Below, one piece after another: positions 1 through 5,075 of a stretch of DNA of 6,812 nucleotides. The DNA is taken from the NCBI GenBank assembly GCA_902495945.1, contig CABUZD010000094.1:1-6812 (forward strand), written 5' to 3'. Numbering within the stretch: the stretch's first letter is position 1; every line of letters starts with the position of its first letter. The position numbers and the translations under genes were made by a program. The stretch comes from an uncultured Collinsella sp. GTDB taxonomy: Bacteria > Actinomycetota > Coriobacteriia > Coriobacteriales > Coriobacteriaceae. The notes under the pieces are model-generated. The model had not been told where the DNA came from. It was given only the letters and a program-made list of their open reading frames with translations, and ran no database searches.

Positions 1-561
1 AACGAAGGACGATACCGCGCTGCGCACAAGCAGCGACTCACGCGTAACCTGATGTGCGGTATCGGGCACGGGAGTCTGCTCGACGGAAAACGCCGCACGA
101 ATCGATGCCTCAAGTTGATCGACTACATAATCGAAAGCCGTCGGAGCATCGTAGCTCAAACGCTGAATGTTAAAGAGTGCCTGCACCGCAGCAATAGGTA
201 GCACCTGCTTAAAGATGCAGATAGCGATCAGGCGGGCAATCTGCTCGCGGCCATATTGCTTTTTGACCGGAGCAGGCACTAGGCCGACCTTTACGTAGTT
301 ATTGATCATCGATGGCGTAATGATAGGCTGCTCAACGCAAAGGGACAGCGGCTCCATCCACAGCGCAACATACTCAATGACCTGGTCGCGGTAGAGCGTC
401 ACATTTGGCAACTGGTCATAGCGCGGCAGACTCAACGTATTGAGTTTGCGCACGATATCGGACTGAATAAATGCATCGGGCAGCACAGTGGGCTGAATAT
501 CCTCAGGCTTAATGCTGACCGACGAATCAGACATCGGAATAACGTGTTTAACGTGATTCAT
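1..561 (-). CDS. DUF1836 domain protein, putative DNA-binding regulator (3' end outside window)
   Basis: An open frame begins at the ATG at 561-559 and stays open for 187 codons to the left edge, so the C-terminus is missing. A ribosome binding site reading GGAGGA lies about six bases before this ATG, which decides the start over a second Met at residue 10. Residues about 50-120 resemble the DUF1836 family: a stretch YRDQVIEYVALW at about 57-68, then ITPSMINNYVKVGLVP from about 80, then YGREQIARLIAICIFKQVL to about 120. The phrase on NNYVK and the lysine-rich turn look like a MerR-type winged helix-turn-helix, so a role as a cytoplasmic transcription regulator is plausible, but its targets are unknown. 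It is transcribed in the same direction as trxB but a strong terminator separates the two, so it is probably its own unit. Family assignment is fairly sure; function is inference. Confidence 0.8.
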   Translation of the reverse strand, partial: MNHVKHVIPMSDSSVSIKPEDIQPTVLPDAFIQSDIVRKLNTLSLPRYDQLPNVTLYRDQVIEYVALWMEPLSLCVEQPIITPSMINNYVKVGLVPAPVKKQYGREQIARLIAICIFKQVLPIAAVQALFNIQRLSYDAPTAFDYVVDQLEASIRAAFSVEQTPVPDTAHQVTRESLLVRSAVSSFV

Positions 562-625
562 AAAGGTCCTCCGTTCATTTTCTATATTGTATTCTACGTT
601 ATCTAGTTTTGCATACCACATAGCC
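562..625 (-). promoter_or_regulatory. 5' region of the DUF1836 gene with candidate -10 boxes
   Basis: Read on the minus strand, this AT-rich stretch carries two overlapping -10-like hexamers, TAGAAT (596-591) and TACAAT (591-586), and then the GGAGGA ribosome binding site next to the ATG. No convincing -35 box stands at 16-18 bases from either, so this is only a candidate promoter. The trxB terminator just upstream makes a separate promoter here necessary. Confidence 0.4.
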
Positions 626-627
626 GG

Positions 628-670
628 CAAGAAAATTGGCGGGACGGCGCACTGATGCATCGTCCCGCCA
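628..670 (-). terminator. Rho-independent terminator of trxB
   Basis: A perfect ten-base-pair GC-rich stem pairs 637-646 with 661-670 (TGGCGGGACG with CGTCCCGCCA), and a short inner hairpin is possible in the loop (649-651 with 656-658). On the minus strand the stem is followed by AATTTTCTT, a usable U-tract. It lies 45 bases after the trxB stop and before the DUF1836 start, so it most likely ends the trxB transcript. The plus-strand flank is also AT-rich but has no clean T run and no gene to terminate. Confidence 0.85.
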
Positions 671-714
671 TTTAGTTAATTAATAACAACCTTACATAAT
701 ATATATTATCGTAC

Positions 715-1653
715 TTATCCATGAAGAAACGCGTATGCGCTAGTTGCTGCTATGGCTCCGTCAGAAACGGCGGTCACAACCTGGCGTAAACGCTTGGAAC
801 GGATGTCGCCAGCGGCAAATAGACCTGGCGTGCGGGTGGCCATGGATTCATCAGTCAGAATGCCGCCATCAGGCGCCAGATCGACTAGATGCTCAACAAG
901 CTCGGTATGGGGCTGCGTCCCGGTAAAGACAAAAATGCCAAACGAGCCAGGGACAAATGACTCGGTGTGAGTTTCCCCGAATGCATTGTCCTTAAAGGTA
1001 ATCGTCGTTGGCATGGCTTCGCCCGAGAGCTCCACAATACTAGTTTGGTACCTAACTGTAATACTGTCCTTTTCAAGCACCTTCTGAACAACACCATCAG
1101 GCGCACGGAACTGATCGCGCCGCAGCACGATGGTCACGCTGCTGGCGATTTCTGACAAGAACAGAGCTTCCTCGCAGGCAGCATTACCGCCACCGATGAC
1201 AAAGACCTGTTTACCACGAAAGAACATGCCATCGCACGTCGCGCAATACGAAACGCCACGACCGCGATACGTATCCTCGCCAACAAAACCAGCAGATCGC
1301 GGCGTGGCACCCATGCAAGCGATAACACTCGAGGCCAGCGTATCGCCCATATCGTGATGCACCGTAAACAGCGCTGCATCGGCATCGTAATCGATACCCG
1401 TAACCATGCTCCATGTAACCTGTGCTCCCAGGCCTTCTGCATGCTGCTGAAAACGCTCACCGAGTTCGGCGCCACTCAAGAGCGGAATGCCCGGATAGTT
1501 CTCGACCTCATTGGTTGTGGCGATCTGTCCTCCCGACATGCCTTGTTCAATCACGGTCGTCGTTAGGTTGGAGCGCGCCGCATAAATAGCCGCAGCATAG
1601 CCCGCAGGGCCGCCACCGATAATCGCAACATCGATCGGCTGATCGGTAGTCAT
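715..1653 (-). CDS. trxB: Thioredoxin reductase (NADPH)
   Basis: The 312-residue protein is a flavoprotein disulfide reductase that uses NADPH to reduce thioredoxin in the cytoplasm. The order of parts fits the low-molecular-weight TrxB type: FAD-binding GGGPAG at 13-18, the NADPH-binding GGGNAA at 154-159, the redox-active CATC at 137-140, the phosphate-binding RRDQFR at 178-183, and the second FAD motif around GLFAAGDI at 277-284. Length matches the family (about 310). The usual HRR motif reads LRR here, but both arginines and R183 are kept, so NADPH use is still expected. The start is ATG 1653: it follows AGGAGG by seven bases. The frame stays open up to a Met at 1728, but that longer form has no ribosome binding site and adds 25 unrelated residues. 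It is single, divergent from the glycosyltransferase gene, and ends at the terminator at 628-670. Confidence 0.96.
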   Translation of the reverse strand: MTTDQPIDVAIIGGGPAGYAAAIYAARSNLTTTVIEQGMSGGQIATTNEVENYPGIPLLSGAELGERFQQHAEGLGAQVTWSMVTGIDYDADAALFTVHHDMGDTLASSVIACMGATPRSAGFVGEDTYRGRGVSYCATCDGMFFRGKQVFVIGGGNAACEEALFLSEIASSVTIVLRRDQFRAPDGVVQKVLEKDSITVRYQTSIVELSGEAMPTTITFKDNAFGETHTESFVPGSFGIFVFTGTQPHTELVEHLVDLAPDGGILTDESMATRTPGLFAAGDIRSKRLRQVVTAVSDGAIAATSAYAFLHG

Positions 1654-1770
1654 GAAGAGACCTCCTGTCGAAAGATTGGCGTTCTTTGCGCTCATACCCA
1701 AATTTACGTGAACATGACACTCATGCACTACAATGATTCCTTGCGAAACTAAGATGAAGGGGAGTTATCG
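1654..1770. promoter_or_regulatory. Divergent intergenic region between trxB and the glycosyltransferase gene
   Basis: Both genes start from these 117 bases, so promoters for both must lie here or overlap the gene ends. For the plus strand a -10-like TACAAT at 1729-1734 lies 36 bases before the ATG, with only a poor -35 (GTGAAC at 1708-1713, 15-base spacing). AAGGGGAG at 1757-1764 is the ribosome binding site for the gene at 1771. No convincing -35/-10 pair was found for trxB, and no clear operator palindrome. Confidence 0.4.
1661..1666 (-). promoter_or_regulatory. Ribosome binding site that fixes the trxB start
   Basis: AGGAGG on the minus strand, seven bases before ATG 1653. No comparable site precedes the upstream in-frame Met at 1728, so the shorter trxB is preferred. 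Confidence 0.85.
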
Positions 1771-3072
1771 ATGGATCAAACGCAGACGAACAATAGCGCT
1801 CCCCTGCCCATGCAAGCCACTCCCCAACCGGAGCAAATGACCGTTTCACCTGCACAAAAACCCTTGGTAACCATTGTGCACGCATCGGTTGGATCGGGCC
1901 ACAAAGCCGCCGCCAACGCGATTGCACAAGCATTTGACCTTATCCGCGGCACCAAGGGAATCCCTGAGGATGTTGAAATTGAAGTGCTCGATATCCTTGA
2001 TTTTGGACGTATTAAAATCGACGGCAATAAGACCGCGGCTTCTTTTACGGGAGCCACGCGCCCCATTTACGACCTGACCTGGCGATATACACTTACGGGA
2101 CATCTTCTCTGGGGTGGCGGCACGGCATGGTCGCGAATTATGTTCCCCGCCTTCAACGAATATGTCCGCACCCGCAGGCCCATGGCCGTGGTTGCAACAC
2201 ACATTACGGCAGCCAATGTTGCTGTGGGCGCCCGCGTCATCACGGGTATCGATTACCCGGTCATCTGCGTGCCAACAGACTATGAAGTCGAAGGCTTTTG
2301 GCCCCACAAGGACACCGACCTGTTCTGCGTAGCCAACGAATTTATGGCCGAGACACTTCGCCCCCGTAAGGTTCCCGAGACCAAAATCCGCATTACAGGC
2401 ATCCCCATCCGCGCCGGGTTTGATACGGACTACAATCGCGAGGAAGAACTCGAGAAGTTCAATCTCCCCGCTGACAAGACCGTTGTGTTGGTGATGGCCG
2501 GTGCCAGTTTGCCTCAACCGTACGTTCGCTTTCGCGCGGAGATGGACCGCACACTCCCCTTCCTGCGCAGCTTCGAGGACATGCACTTTGTCTTTTTACC
2601 GGGCAAGGATAAGGAATACGCCACCCGACTCGAGACGCTCTTCGACGCCATGAAACTCGACAACGTCACGGTTCTGGACTACGTGGACGACATGGCGGCC
2701 CTCATGCACGGCTGCGACCTGGCAATCCTCAAATCAGGCGGACTCACGGTCACCGAGTGCCTGTGCGCTCATCTGCCGATGATCCTGCTGGGCAAATCAT
2801 ACGGTCAGGAAAAGGCCAACACCACAATGCTCACCGGCATGGGCGCCAGCATGCATGTCACCACCGCACGAGAACTCATCGTAACTCTACGTCACTTGCA
2901 CGACCATCCCGAATCACTCAAAGCCCTACTCATCAACGGCGAAGTACTACGCCGCCCTCACGCTGCCAAAGACATCGCCATCGCAACCATGGAGCTAGTA
3001 GGCAAGCCCCAAAAGCGCAAACGAGCCTTCTGCCGCTTCTACTGGGGCGGAAAGCCCGCGCATATCCGCTAG
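1771..3072 (+). CDS. MGDG synthase/UgtP-type glycosyltransferase (GT28 family)
   Basis: This 433-residue protein looks like a GT-B fold glycosyltransferase of the monogalactosyldiacylglycerol synthase family, which transfers a hexose from a UDP-sugar to diacylglycerol (as UgtP does) at the inner face of the membrane. Residues 34-54 carry the family's N-terminal signature around HASVGSGHKAAANAI. PTDYEVEGFWPH at 168-179 and NEFM at 189-192 are the typical acceptor-side region. The C-terminal donor-binding half contains LPGKDKEY at 276-283 and KSGGLTVTEC at 321-330, followed by GQEKAN at 345-350. The first 30 residues are a Gln/Pro/Thr-rich leader outside the domain. The end is basic and aromatic (KPQKRKRAFCRFYWGGK), perhaps a membrane contact. 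ATG 1771 follows AAGGGGAG by six bases. Exact sugar and acceptor cannot be read from sequence; a glycolipid or lipoteichoic anchor role is inference. Confidence 0.85.
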   Translation: MDQTQTNNSAPLPMQATPQPEQMTVSPAQKPLVTIVHASVGSGHKAAANAIAQAFDLIRGTKGIPEDVEIEVLDILDFGRIKIDGNKTAASFTGATRPIYDLTWRYTLTGHLLWGGGTAWSRIMFPAFNEYVRTRRPMAVVATHITAANVAVGARVITGIDYPVICVPTDYEVEGFWPHKDTDLFCVANEFMAETLRPRKVPETKIRITGIPIRAGFDTDYNREEELEKFNLPADKTVVLVMAGASLPQPYVRFRAEMDRTLPFLRSFEDMHFVFLPGKDKEYATRLETLFDAMKLDNVTVLDYVDDMAALMHGCDLAILKSGGLTVTECLCAHLPMILLGKSYGQEKANTTMLTGMGASMHVTTARELIVTLRHLHDHPESLKALLINGEVLRRPHAAKDIAIATMELVGKPQKRKRAFCRFYWGGKPAHIR

Positions 3073-3098
3073 TCGAATGTCCGCCGCTCTGTCGGAGC

Positions 3099-3144
3099 CG
3101 CCCTTATATCATTCCATGCTCAAACATTCTCGCTTCGCAGGGCG
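3099..3144 (+). repeat. Repeat element 1: solo 33-base core with a short closing stem
   Basis: The 33-base core at 3106-3138 is identical to the core of element 2 at 3174-3206, 68 bases on. Here the second arm of the long hairpin is absent. Instead CGCCCT (3099-3104) and AGGGCG (3139-3144) pair perfectly on either side of the core, leaving a 34-base loop. It is either a truncated copy or a short-stem version; the six-base closing stem could be chance. Confidence 0.7.
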
Positions 3145-3157
3145 CACTAATCCCACC

Positions 3158-3256
3158 CGTCCGGGACTCACCCATATCATTCCATGCTCAAACATTCTCG
3201 CTTCGCTGCGCTCGCTGCGAAACTGCGCGTGGAACGATAGGGGTGAGCCCCGGACG
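3158..3256 (+). repeat. Repeat element 2: long hairpin with conserved loop
   Basis: Arms 3158-3187 and 3227-3256 pair at 26 of 30 positions, plus one T-G wobble and three mismatches. The loop is 39 bases (3188-3226). Its core (3174-3206) is identical to element 1 and, inverted, differs at two positions from element 3. The loop itself has a small nested palindrome TTCGC/GCGAA at 3202-3206 and 3217-3221. There is no U-tract on either side, so a classic terminator is not indicated. Confidence 0.85.
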
Positions 3257-3296
3257 AGAGGCTTCCTGCTTGAAAACAAATTGCAATCCGACTAGA

Positions 3297-3339
3297 AAGC
3301 TGGTGCGACAAAGGAGAAACTCCCTTGTCGCACCAGCTT
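3297..3339. terminator. Strong hairpin, possible bidirectional terminator
   Basis: Arms 3297-3315 and 3321-3339 pair at 18 of 19 positions (single mismatch 3312/3324) around a five-base loop GAAAC. It sits between convergent genes, which suits a shared terminator. Neither flank has a full U-tract: the minus-strand side reads CTTTCTAG, the plus-strand side TTACAAAT. Terminator function is therefore likely from position and stability but not certain. Its sequence is unrelated to repeat elements 1-3. Confidence 0.6.
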
Positions 3340-3403
3340 ACAAATCGATTAATGCTATCAGCTTCAAGCGAAGAGGCACGGTAGTTACAAGCATGCAAAC
3401 GTA

Positions 3404-3507
3404 GCTCACCCGTGGGAGGGCCCTATATATCGTCCCACGCGCAGTTTCGCAGCGCAGCGAGAATGTTTGAGCATGGGATGATATATAGGGTCCTCCCACG
3501 GGTGAGC
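3404..3507 (-). repeat. Repeat element 3: inverted copy with a different, near-perfect long stem
   Basis: Arms 3404-3440 and 3471-3507 pair at 34 of 37 positions with two G-T wobbles and one mismatch, closing a 30-base loop (3441-3470). Read on the minus strand, the core at 3484-3452 matches the core of elements 1 and 2 at 31 of 33 bases. The loop lacks nine bases present in element 2. The outer stem sequence differs from that of element 2 although both pair. It ends 13 bases after the dut stop codon, so the dut transcript would run through it. Confidence 0.87.
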
Positions 3508-3519
3508 GGACGGAAGCAA

Positions 3520-3963
3520 CTAGGCGACGCCGGAGGAGCCGAAGCCTCCGTTGCCTCGGTCGGTTTCGTCTAGTTCTTGTACTTCTACGAGGTTGACCGT
3601 GGGGACTTCTTGGATGACGAGTTGGGCTATGCGGTCGCCTTTGTTGATTTGGATGTTGTTGGAGGGATCCAGGTTGATGAGGATAACCTTGAGTTCTCCT
3701 CGGTAGTGGGCGTCGATGAGGCCCGGCGTGTTGACTATAGACAAGCCCTGCTTGATGGCCAAGCCGCTGCGGGGCTGGACGAAGCCGGCGTAGCCATCGG
3801 GCAAGGCGATGGCCAGCCCAGTAGAGACCAGACGACGTTCGAAGGGCTTCAGGACGCAGTCCTCGTTGGAGCGCAGATCCAAGCCGGCATCGGTGGGATG
3901 GGCGTATTTGGGAAGCTCGACGGTGGGGTCGAGACGCTTTATGTTGACGGTAATGTTGGGCAT
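3520..3963 (-). CDS. dut: dUTP diphosphatase (trimeric dUTPase)
   Basis: This 147-residue cytoplasmic enzyme hydrolyses dUTP to dUMP and pyrophosphate, keeping uracil out of DNA and supplying dUMP for thymidylate synthesis. All five trimeric dUTPase motifs are visible in order: TDAGLDL at 24-30, PRSGLA at 64-69, GLIDAHYRGELKV at 81-93 (D84 is the expected catalytic aspartate), GDRIAQL at 109-115, and the mobile C-terminal RGNGGFGSSG at 136-145. Length is normal. It starts four bases after the nrdR stop. Its weak ribosome binding site TAAGG overlaps the last codons of nrdR, which suggests translational coupling to nrdR and one transcript. The gene ends just before repeat element 3. Confidence 0.97.
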   Translation of the reverse strand: MPNITVNIKRLDPTVELPKYAHPTDAGLDLRSNEDCVLKPFERRLVSTGLAIALPDGYAGFVQPRSGLAIKQGLSIVNTPGLIDAHYRGELKVILINLDPSNNIQINKGDRIAQLVIQEVPTVNLVEVQELDETDRGNGGFGSSGVA

Positions 3964-3967
3964 GGAA

Positions 3968-4411
3968 TCACCTTAGCATGTCGAGCTCTTGCAGAAACTC
4001 ATCGACGTCTTTGAAATCGCGGTAGACCGAGGCAAAACGGATGTACGCCACCTTGTCGATCTTTGCCAAGCGCTTGAGCACCATGTCACCCAACTCATGG
4101 GACGTGACGGCCGTCAGTGTGCGAGAGCGCAGCTCGACCTCGATGTCGTCGATAATCTCATTGAGCTTCTTAGTGTCGATATCGCGTTTGATAGTGGCGC
4201 GCATCAAGCCGACGAGCAGCTTATTGCGATCGAACCGCTGCTTGGTTCCGTCTGACTTAATGACCTCGATTGGGTCTTCGCATCGCTCAAACGTTGTAAA
4301 GCGATAGTTACACGAACAACATTCGCGACGGCGCTTAATGGTGTTATTTGACTCCTGCATACGGGAATCAACGACGCGGGTATGTGCCTTGCCACATTTG
4401 GGACAGCGCAT
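3968..4411 (-). CDS. nrdR: Transcriptional repressor NrdR of ribonucleotide reductase genes
   Basis: NrdR senses ATP/dATP and represses ribonucleotide reductase operons by binding paired NrdR boxes. The 147-residue product has the zinc ribbon with cysteines C3, C6, C31 and C34, the basic stretch KRRREC at 26-31 followed by YRFTTFE, and an ATP-cone domain at about 47-137 (EVIKSDGTKQRFDRNKL, then VAYIRFASVYRDF). Length is the usual about 150. ATG 4411 has AGGAGG only four bases upstream. It lies 51 bases after the LysM gene and four before dut, same strand, so it is the middle gene of a likely three-gene operon. The start codon lies inside a 12-bp hairpin stem (see separate entry). No NrdR box was recognised in this window, so its targets are elsewhere. 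Confidence 0.97.
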   Translation of the reverse strand: MRCPKCGKAHTRVVDSRMQESNNTIKRRRECCSCNYRFTTFERCEDPIEVIKSDGTKQRFDRNKLLVGLMRATIKRDIDTKKLNEIIDDIEVELRSRTLTAVTSHELGDMVLKRLAKIDKVAYIRFASVYRDFKDVDEFLQELDMLR

Positions 4412-4449
4412 GGTACCTCCTCTTAAACGATAACAAGGGTACCATGCGC
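4406..4449 (-). promoter_or_regulatory. Hairpin enclosing the nrdR start codon and part of its ribosome binding site
   Basis: GCGCATGGTACC at 4406-4417 and GGTACCATGCGC at 4438-4449 are perfect 12-base inverted repeats with a 20-base loop. In the minus-strand mRNA the nrdR ATG (4411-4409) is in the 3' arm, and AGGAGG is split, four bases in the loop and the last GG in the stem. The 5' arm starts 13 bases after the stop of the LysM gene. No U-tract follows, so it is not an ordinary terminator. A translational control role is inferred. Confidence 0.75.
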
Positions 4450-4462
4450 AGCGCGATAATGA

Positions 4463-4912
4463 TTACGAACGAGCAGGAACCTTAAGATGCGCACCGGCGG
4501 CGAGCGAACCATGCTCCAGATGATTGACGTTACGGATCATGTCGGAAGTCTCTTGCGTGGAAAGGCCTTCGATTGGATATTCCTCGGCAAGCGACCAAAG
4601 AGAATCGCCAGGCTGAACGCGAATGGTCTCGTAGGTAACATTGGAAACGGACTCGGCATACGCGGCGTGACGAGCGCTAAAGACCGATGTAGCGAGGACA
4701 AAGAAGAGCGTAAGCGCAACGGCAACGGCGACAATCGTCGGAACCTTCAGGGCAACGCGGGCCGGCGCGACTACAGCCTGCTGATTGCGAGCAGGCTTTA
4801 CGGTCAAAGGCTGAAAGCCGGAGCGGCCACCCTGAACAACCGTAAAAGTGGGTTCCGCAGGCGTCTCGAGCTTAAGGGCGAGGTTTCCCTGGATCATATT
4901 CGTTGCGTTCAT
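4463..4912 (-). CDS. Single-pass membrane protein with C-terminal LysM domain, probable SOS cell-division inhibitor
   Basis: The 149-residue product has a cytoplasmic-looking N-terminal part of about 57 residues, one hydrophobic segment at about 58-78 (IVAVAVALTLFFVLATSVF), and an outside LysM domain at about 94-146 beginning YETIRVQPGDSLWSLAEEY, which binds peptidoglycan. There is no hydrolase domain. The same layout beside and divergent from lexA is known for SOS division inhibitors: YneA of Bacillus, DivS of Corynebacterium, and Rv2719c/ChiZ of Mycobacterium. The promoter carries LexA boxes, so it should be induced by DNA damage and hold back septation. Two ATGs are adjacent: the second (4912) is six bases from AGGAG, the first (4915) only three, so the second is preferred. 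Function is inferred from context and architecture; the sequence outside LysM is not conserved enough to recognise. Confidence 0.85.
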   Translation of the reverse strand: MNATNMIQGNLALKLETPAEPTFTVVQGGRSGFQPLTVKPARNQQAVVAPARVALKVPTIVAVAVALTLFFVLATSVFSARHAAYAESVSNVTYETIRVQPGDSLWSLAEEYPIEGLSTQETSDMIRNVNHLEHGSLAAGAHLKVPARS

Positions 4913-4982
4913 CATGTTCTCCTCTCGCGTGTTTTGCTGAGAACAGTTTTATCAAGCCGCGCGGACAAAAATGTCTAGCGCG

Positions 4983-4996
4983 AGAACGAATGTTCG
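4983..4996. promoter_or_regulatory. LexA box 1
   Basis: GAAC-GAAT-GTTC, a perfect GAAC-N4-GTTC palindrome that fits the Gram-positive SOS consensus CGAACRNRYGTTYG except at the first base. It overlaps the predicted transcription start of the LysM gene. Confidence 0.9.
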
Positions 4997-5002
4997 GTTA
5001 TT

Positions 5003-5030
5003 ATTATCTTCGAACAGTTGTTCCTGTCAA
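5003..5030 (-). promoter_or_regulatory. Promoter of the LysM-nrdR-dut unit
   Basis: On the minus strand, TTGACA (5030-5025) is a perfect -35 box, followed after 16 bases by GATAAT (5008-5003), five of six matches to the -10 consensus. The spacer contains LexA box 2. The predicted start of transcription, near 4996, falls on LexA box 1. This leaves a leader of about 84 bases before ATG 4912. No equally good promoter was found for lexA on the plus strand, though it must lie in the same region. Confidence 0.8.
5011..5024. promoter_or_regulatory. LexA box 2
   Basis: CGAAC-AGTT-GTTC, a perfect GAAC-N4-GTTC palindrome lying wholly inside the -35/-10 spacer of the LysM promoter, where bound LexA would block RNA polymerase. 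Confidence 0.92.
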
Positions 5031-5038
5031 GCAAAATT

Positions 5039-5052
5039 CGAACATTTGTTTG
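5039..5052. promoter_or_regulatory. LexA box 3
   Basis: CGAAC-ATTT-GTTTG; one half-site is GTTT rather than GTTC, which the Gram-positive consensus allows. It lies 24 bases before the lexA ATG and is best placed to control lexA itself. Confidence 0.85.
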
Positions 5053-5075
5053 ACATGGGTAGAGAGGATGCCCTG

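Larger units (their letters stand above)
3073..3519. other. Gene-free convergent intergenic region rich in palindromes
   Basis: The glycosyltransferase gene ends on the left and dut ends on the right, so transcripts from both sides run into these 447 bases. It holds, in order, repeat elements 1 and 2, a separate hairpin, about 60 bases with nothing recognised (3341-3403), and repeat element 3. No frame here has a ribosome binding site with a credible protein, and no transposase fragment or RNA gene was recognised. Confidence 0.75.

Noticed and set aside
1654..1728. N-terminal extension of trxB by 25 residues
   Set aside because: No ribosome binding site precedes 1728, the added residues are unlike the family, and AGGAGG sits correctly before ATG 1653.
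1846..2586. Minus-strand open frame of 246 codons
   Set aside because: It lies entirely opposite the glycosyltransferase gene, has no ribosome binding site or recognisable domain, and its composition is what the reverse of that gene would give.
2757..3404. Plus-strand open frame of 215 codons running from the glycosyltransferase end into the repeat region
   Set aside because: It is out of frame with the real gene, is rich in Arg/Ser/His/Pro like a shadow frame, crosses the hairpin elements, and has no domain.
3099..3507. CRISPR-like array
   Set aside because: Only three core copies, one inverted, with irregular gaps and long self-complementary arms; no cas gene nearby.
3577..4014. Plus-strand frame of 145 codons opposite dut
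   Set aside because: It is the antisense shadow of dut, whose five motifs are intact on the other strand.
4371..4446. Possible short upstream reading frame overlapping the nrdR start
   Set aside because: The ATG at 4446 opens 25 codons in another frame, but no ribosome binding site precedes it; this ATG is simply the mirror arm of the hairpin.
4939..4952. Possible fourth LexA box
   Set aside because: Only one half-site (GAAC at 4941-4944) is present; the other half reads TTAT instead of GTTC, and the spacing breaks the 28-bp register.
5050..5055. Perfect -35 hexamer TTGACA on the plus strand before lexA
   Set aside because: A matching -10 would fall inside the start of lexA, leaving no room for the leader and ribosome binding site.
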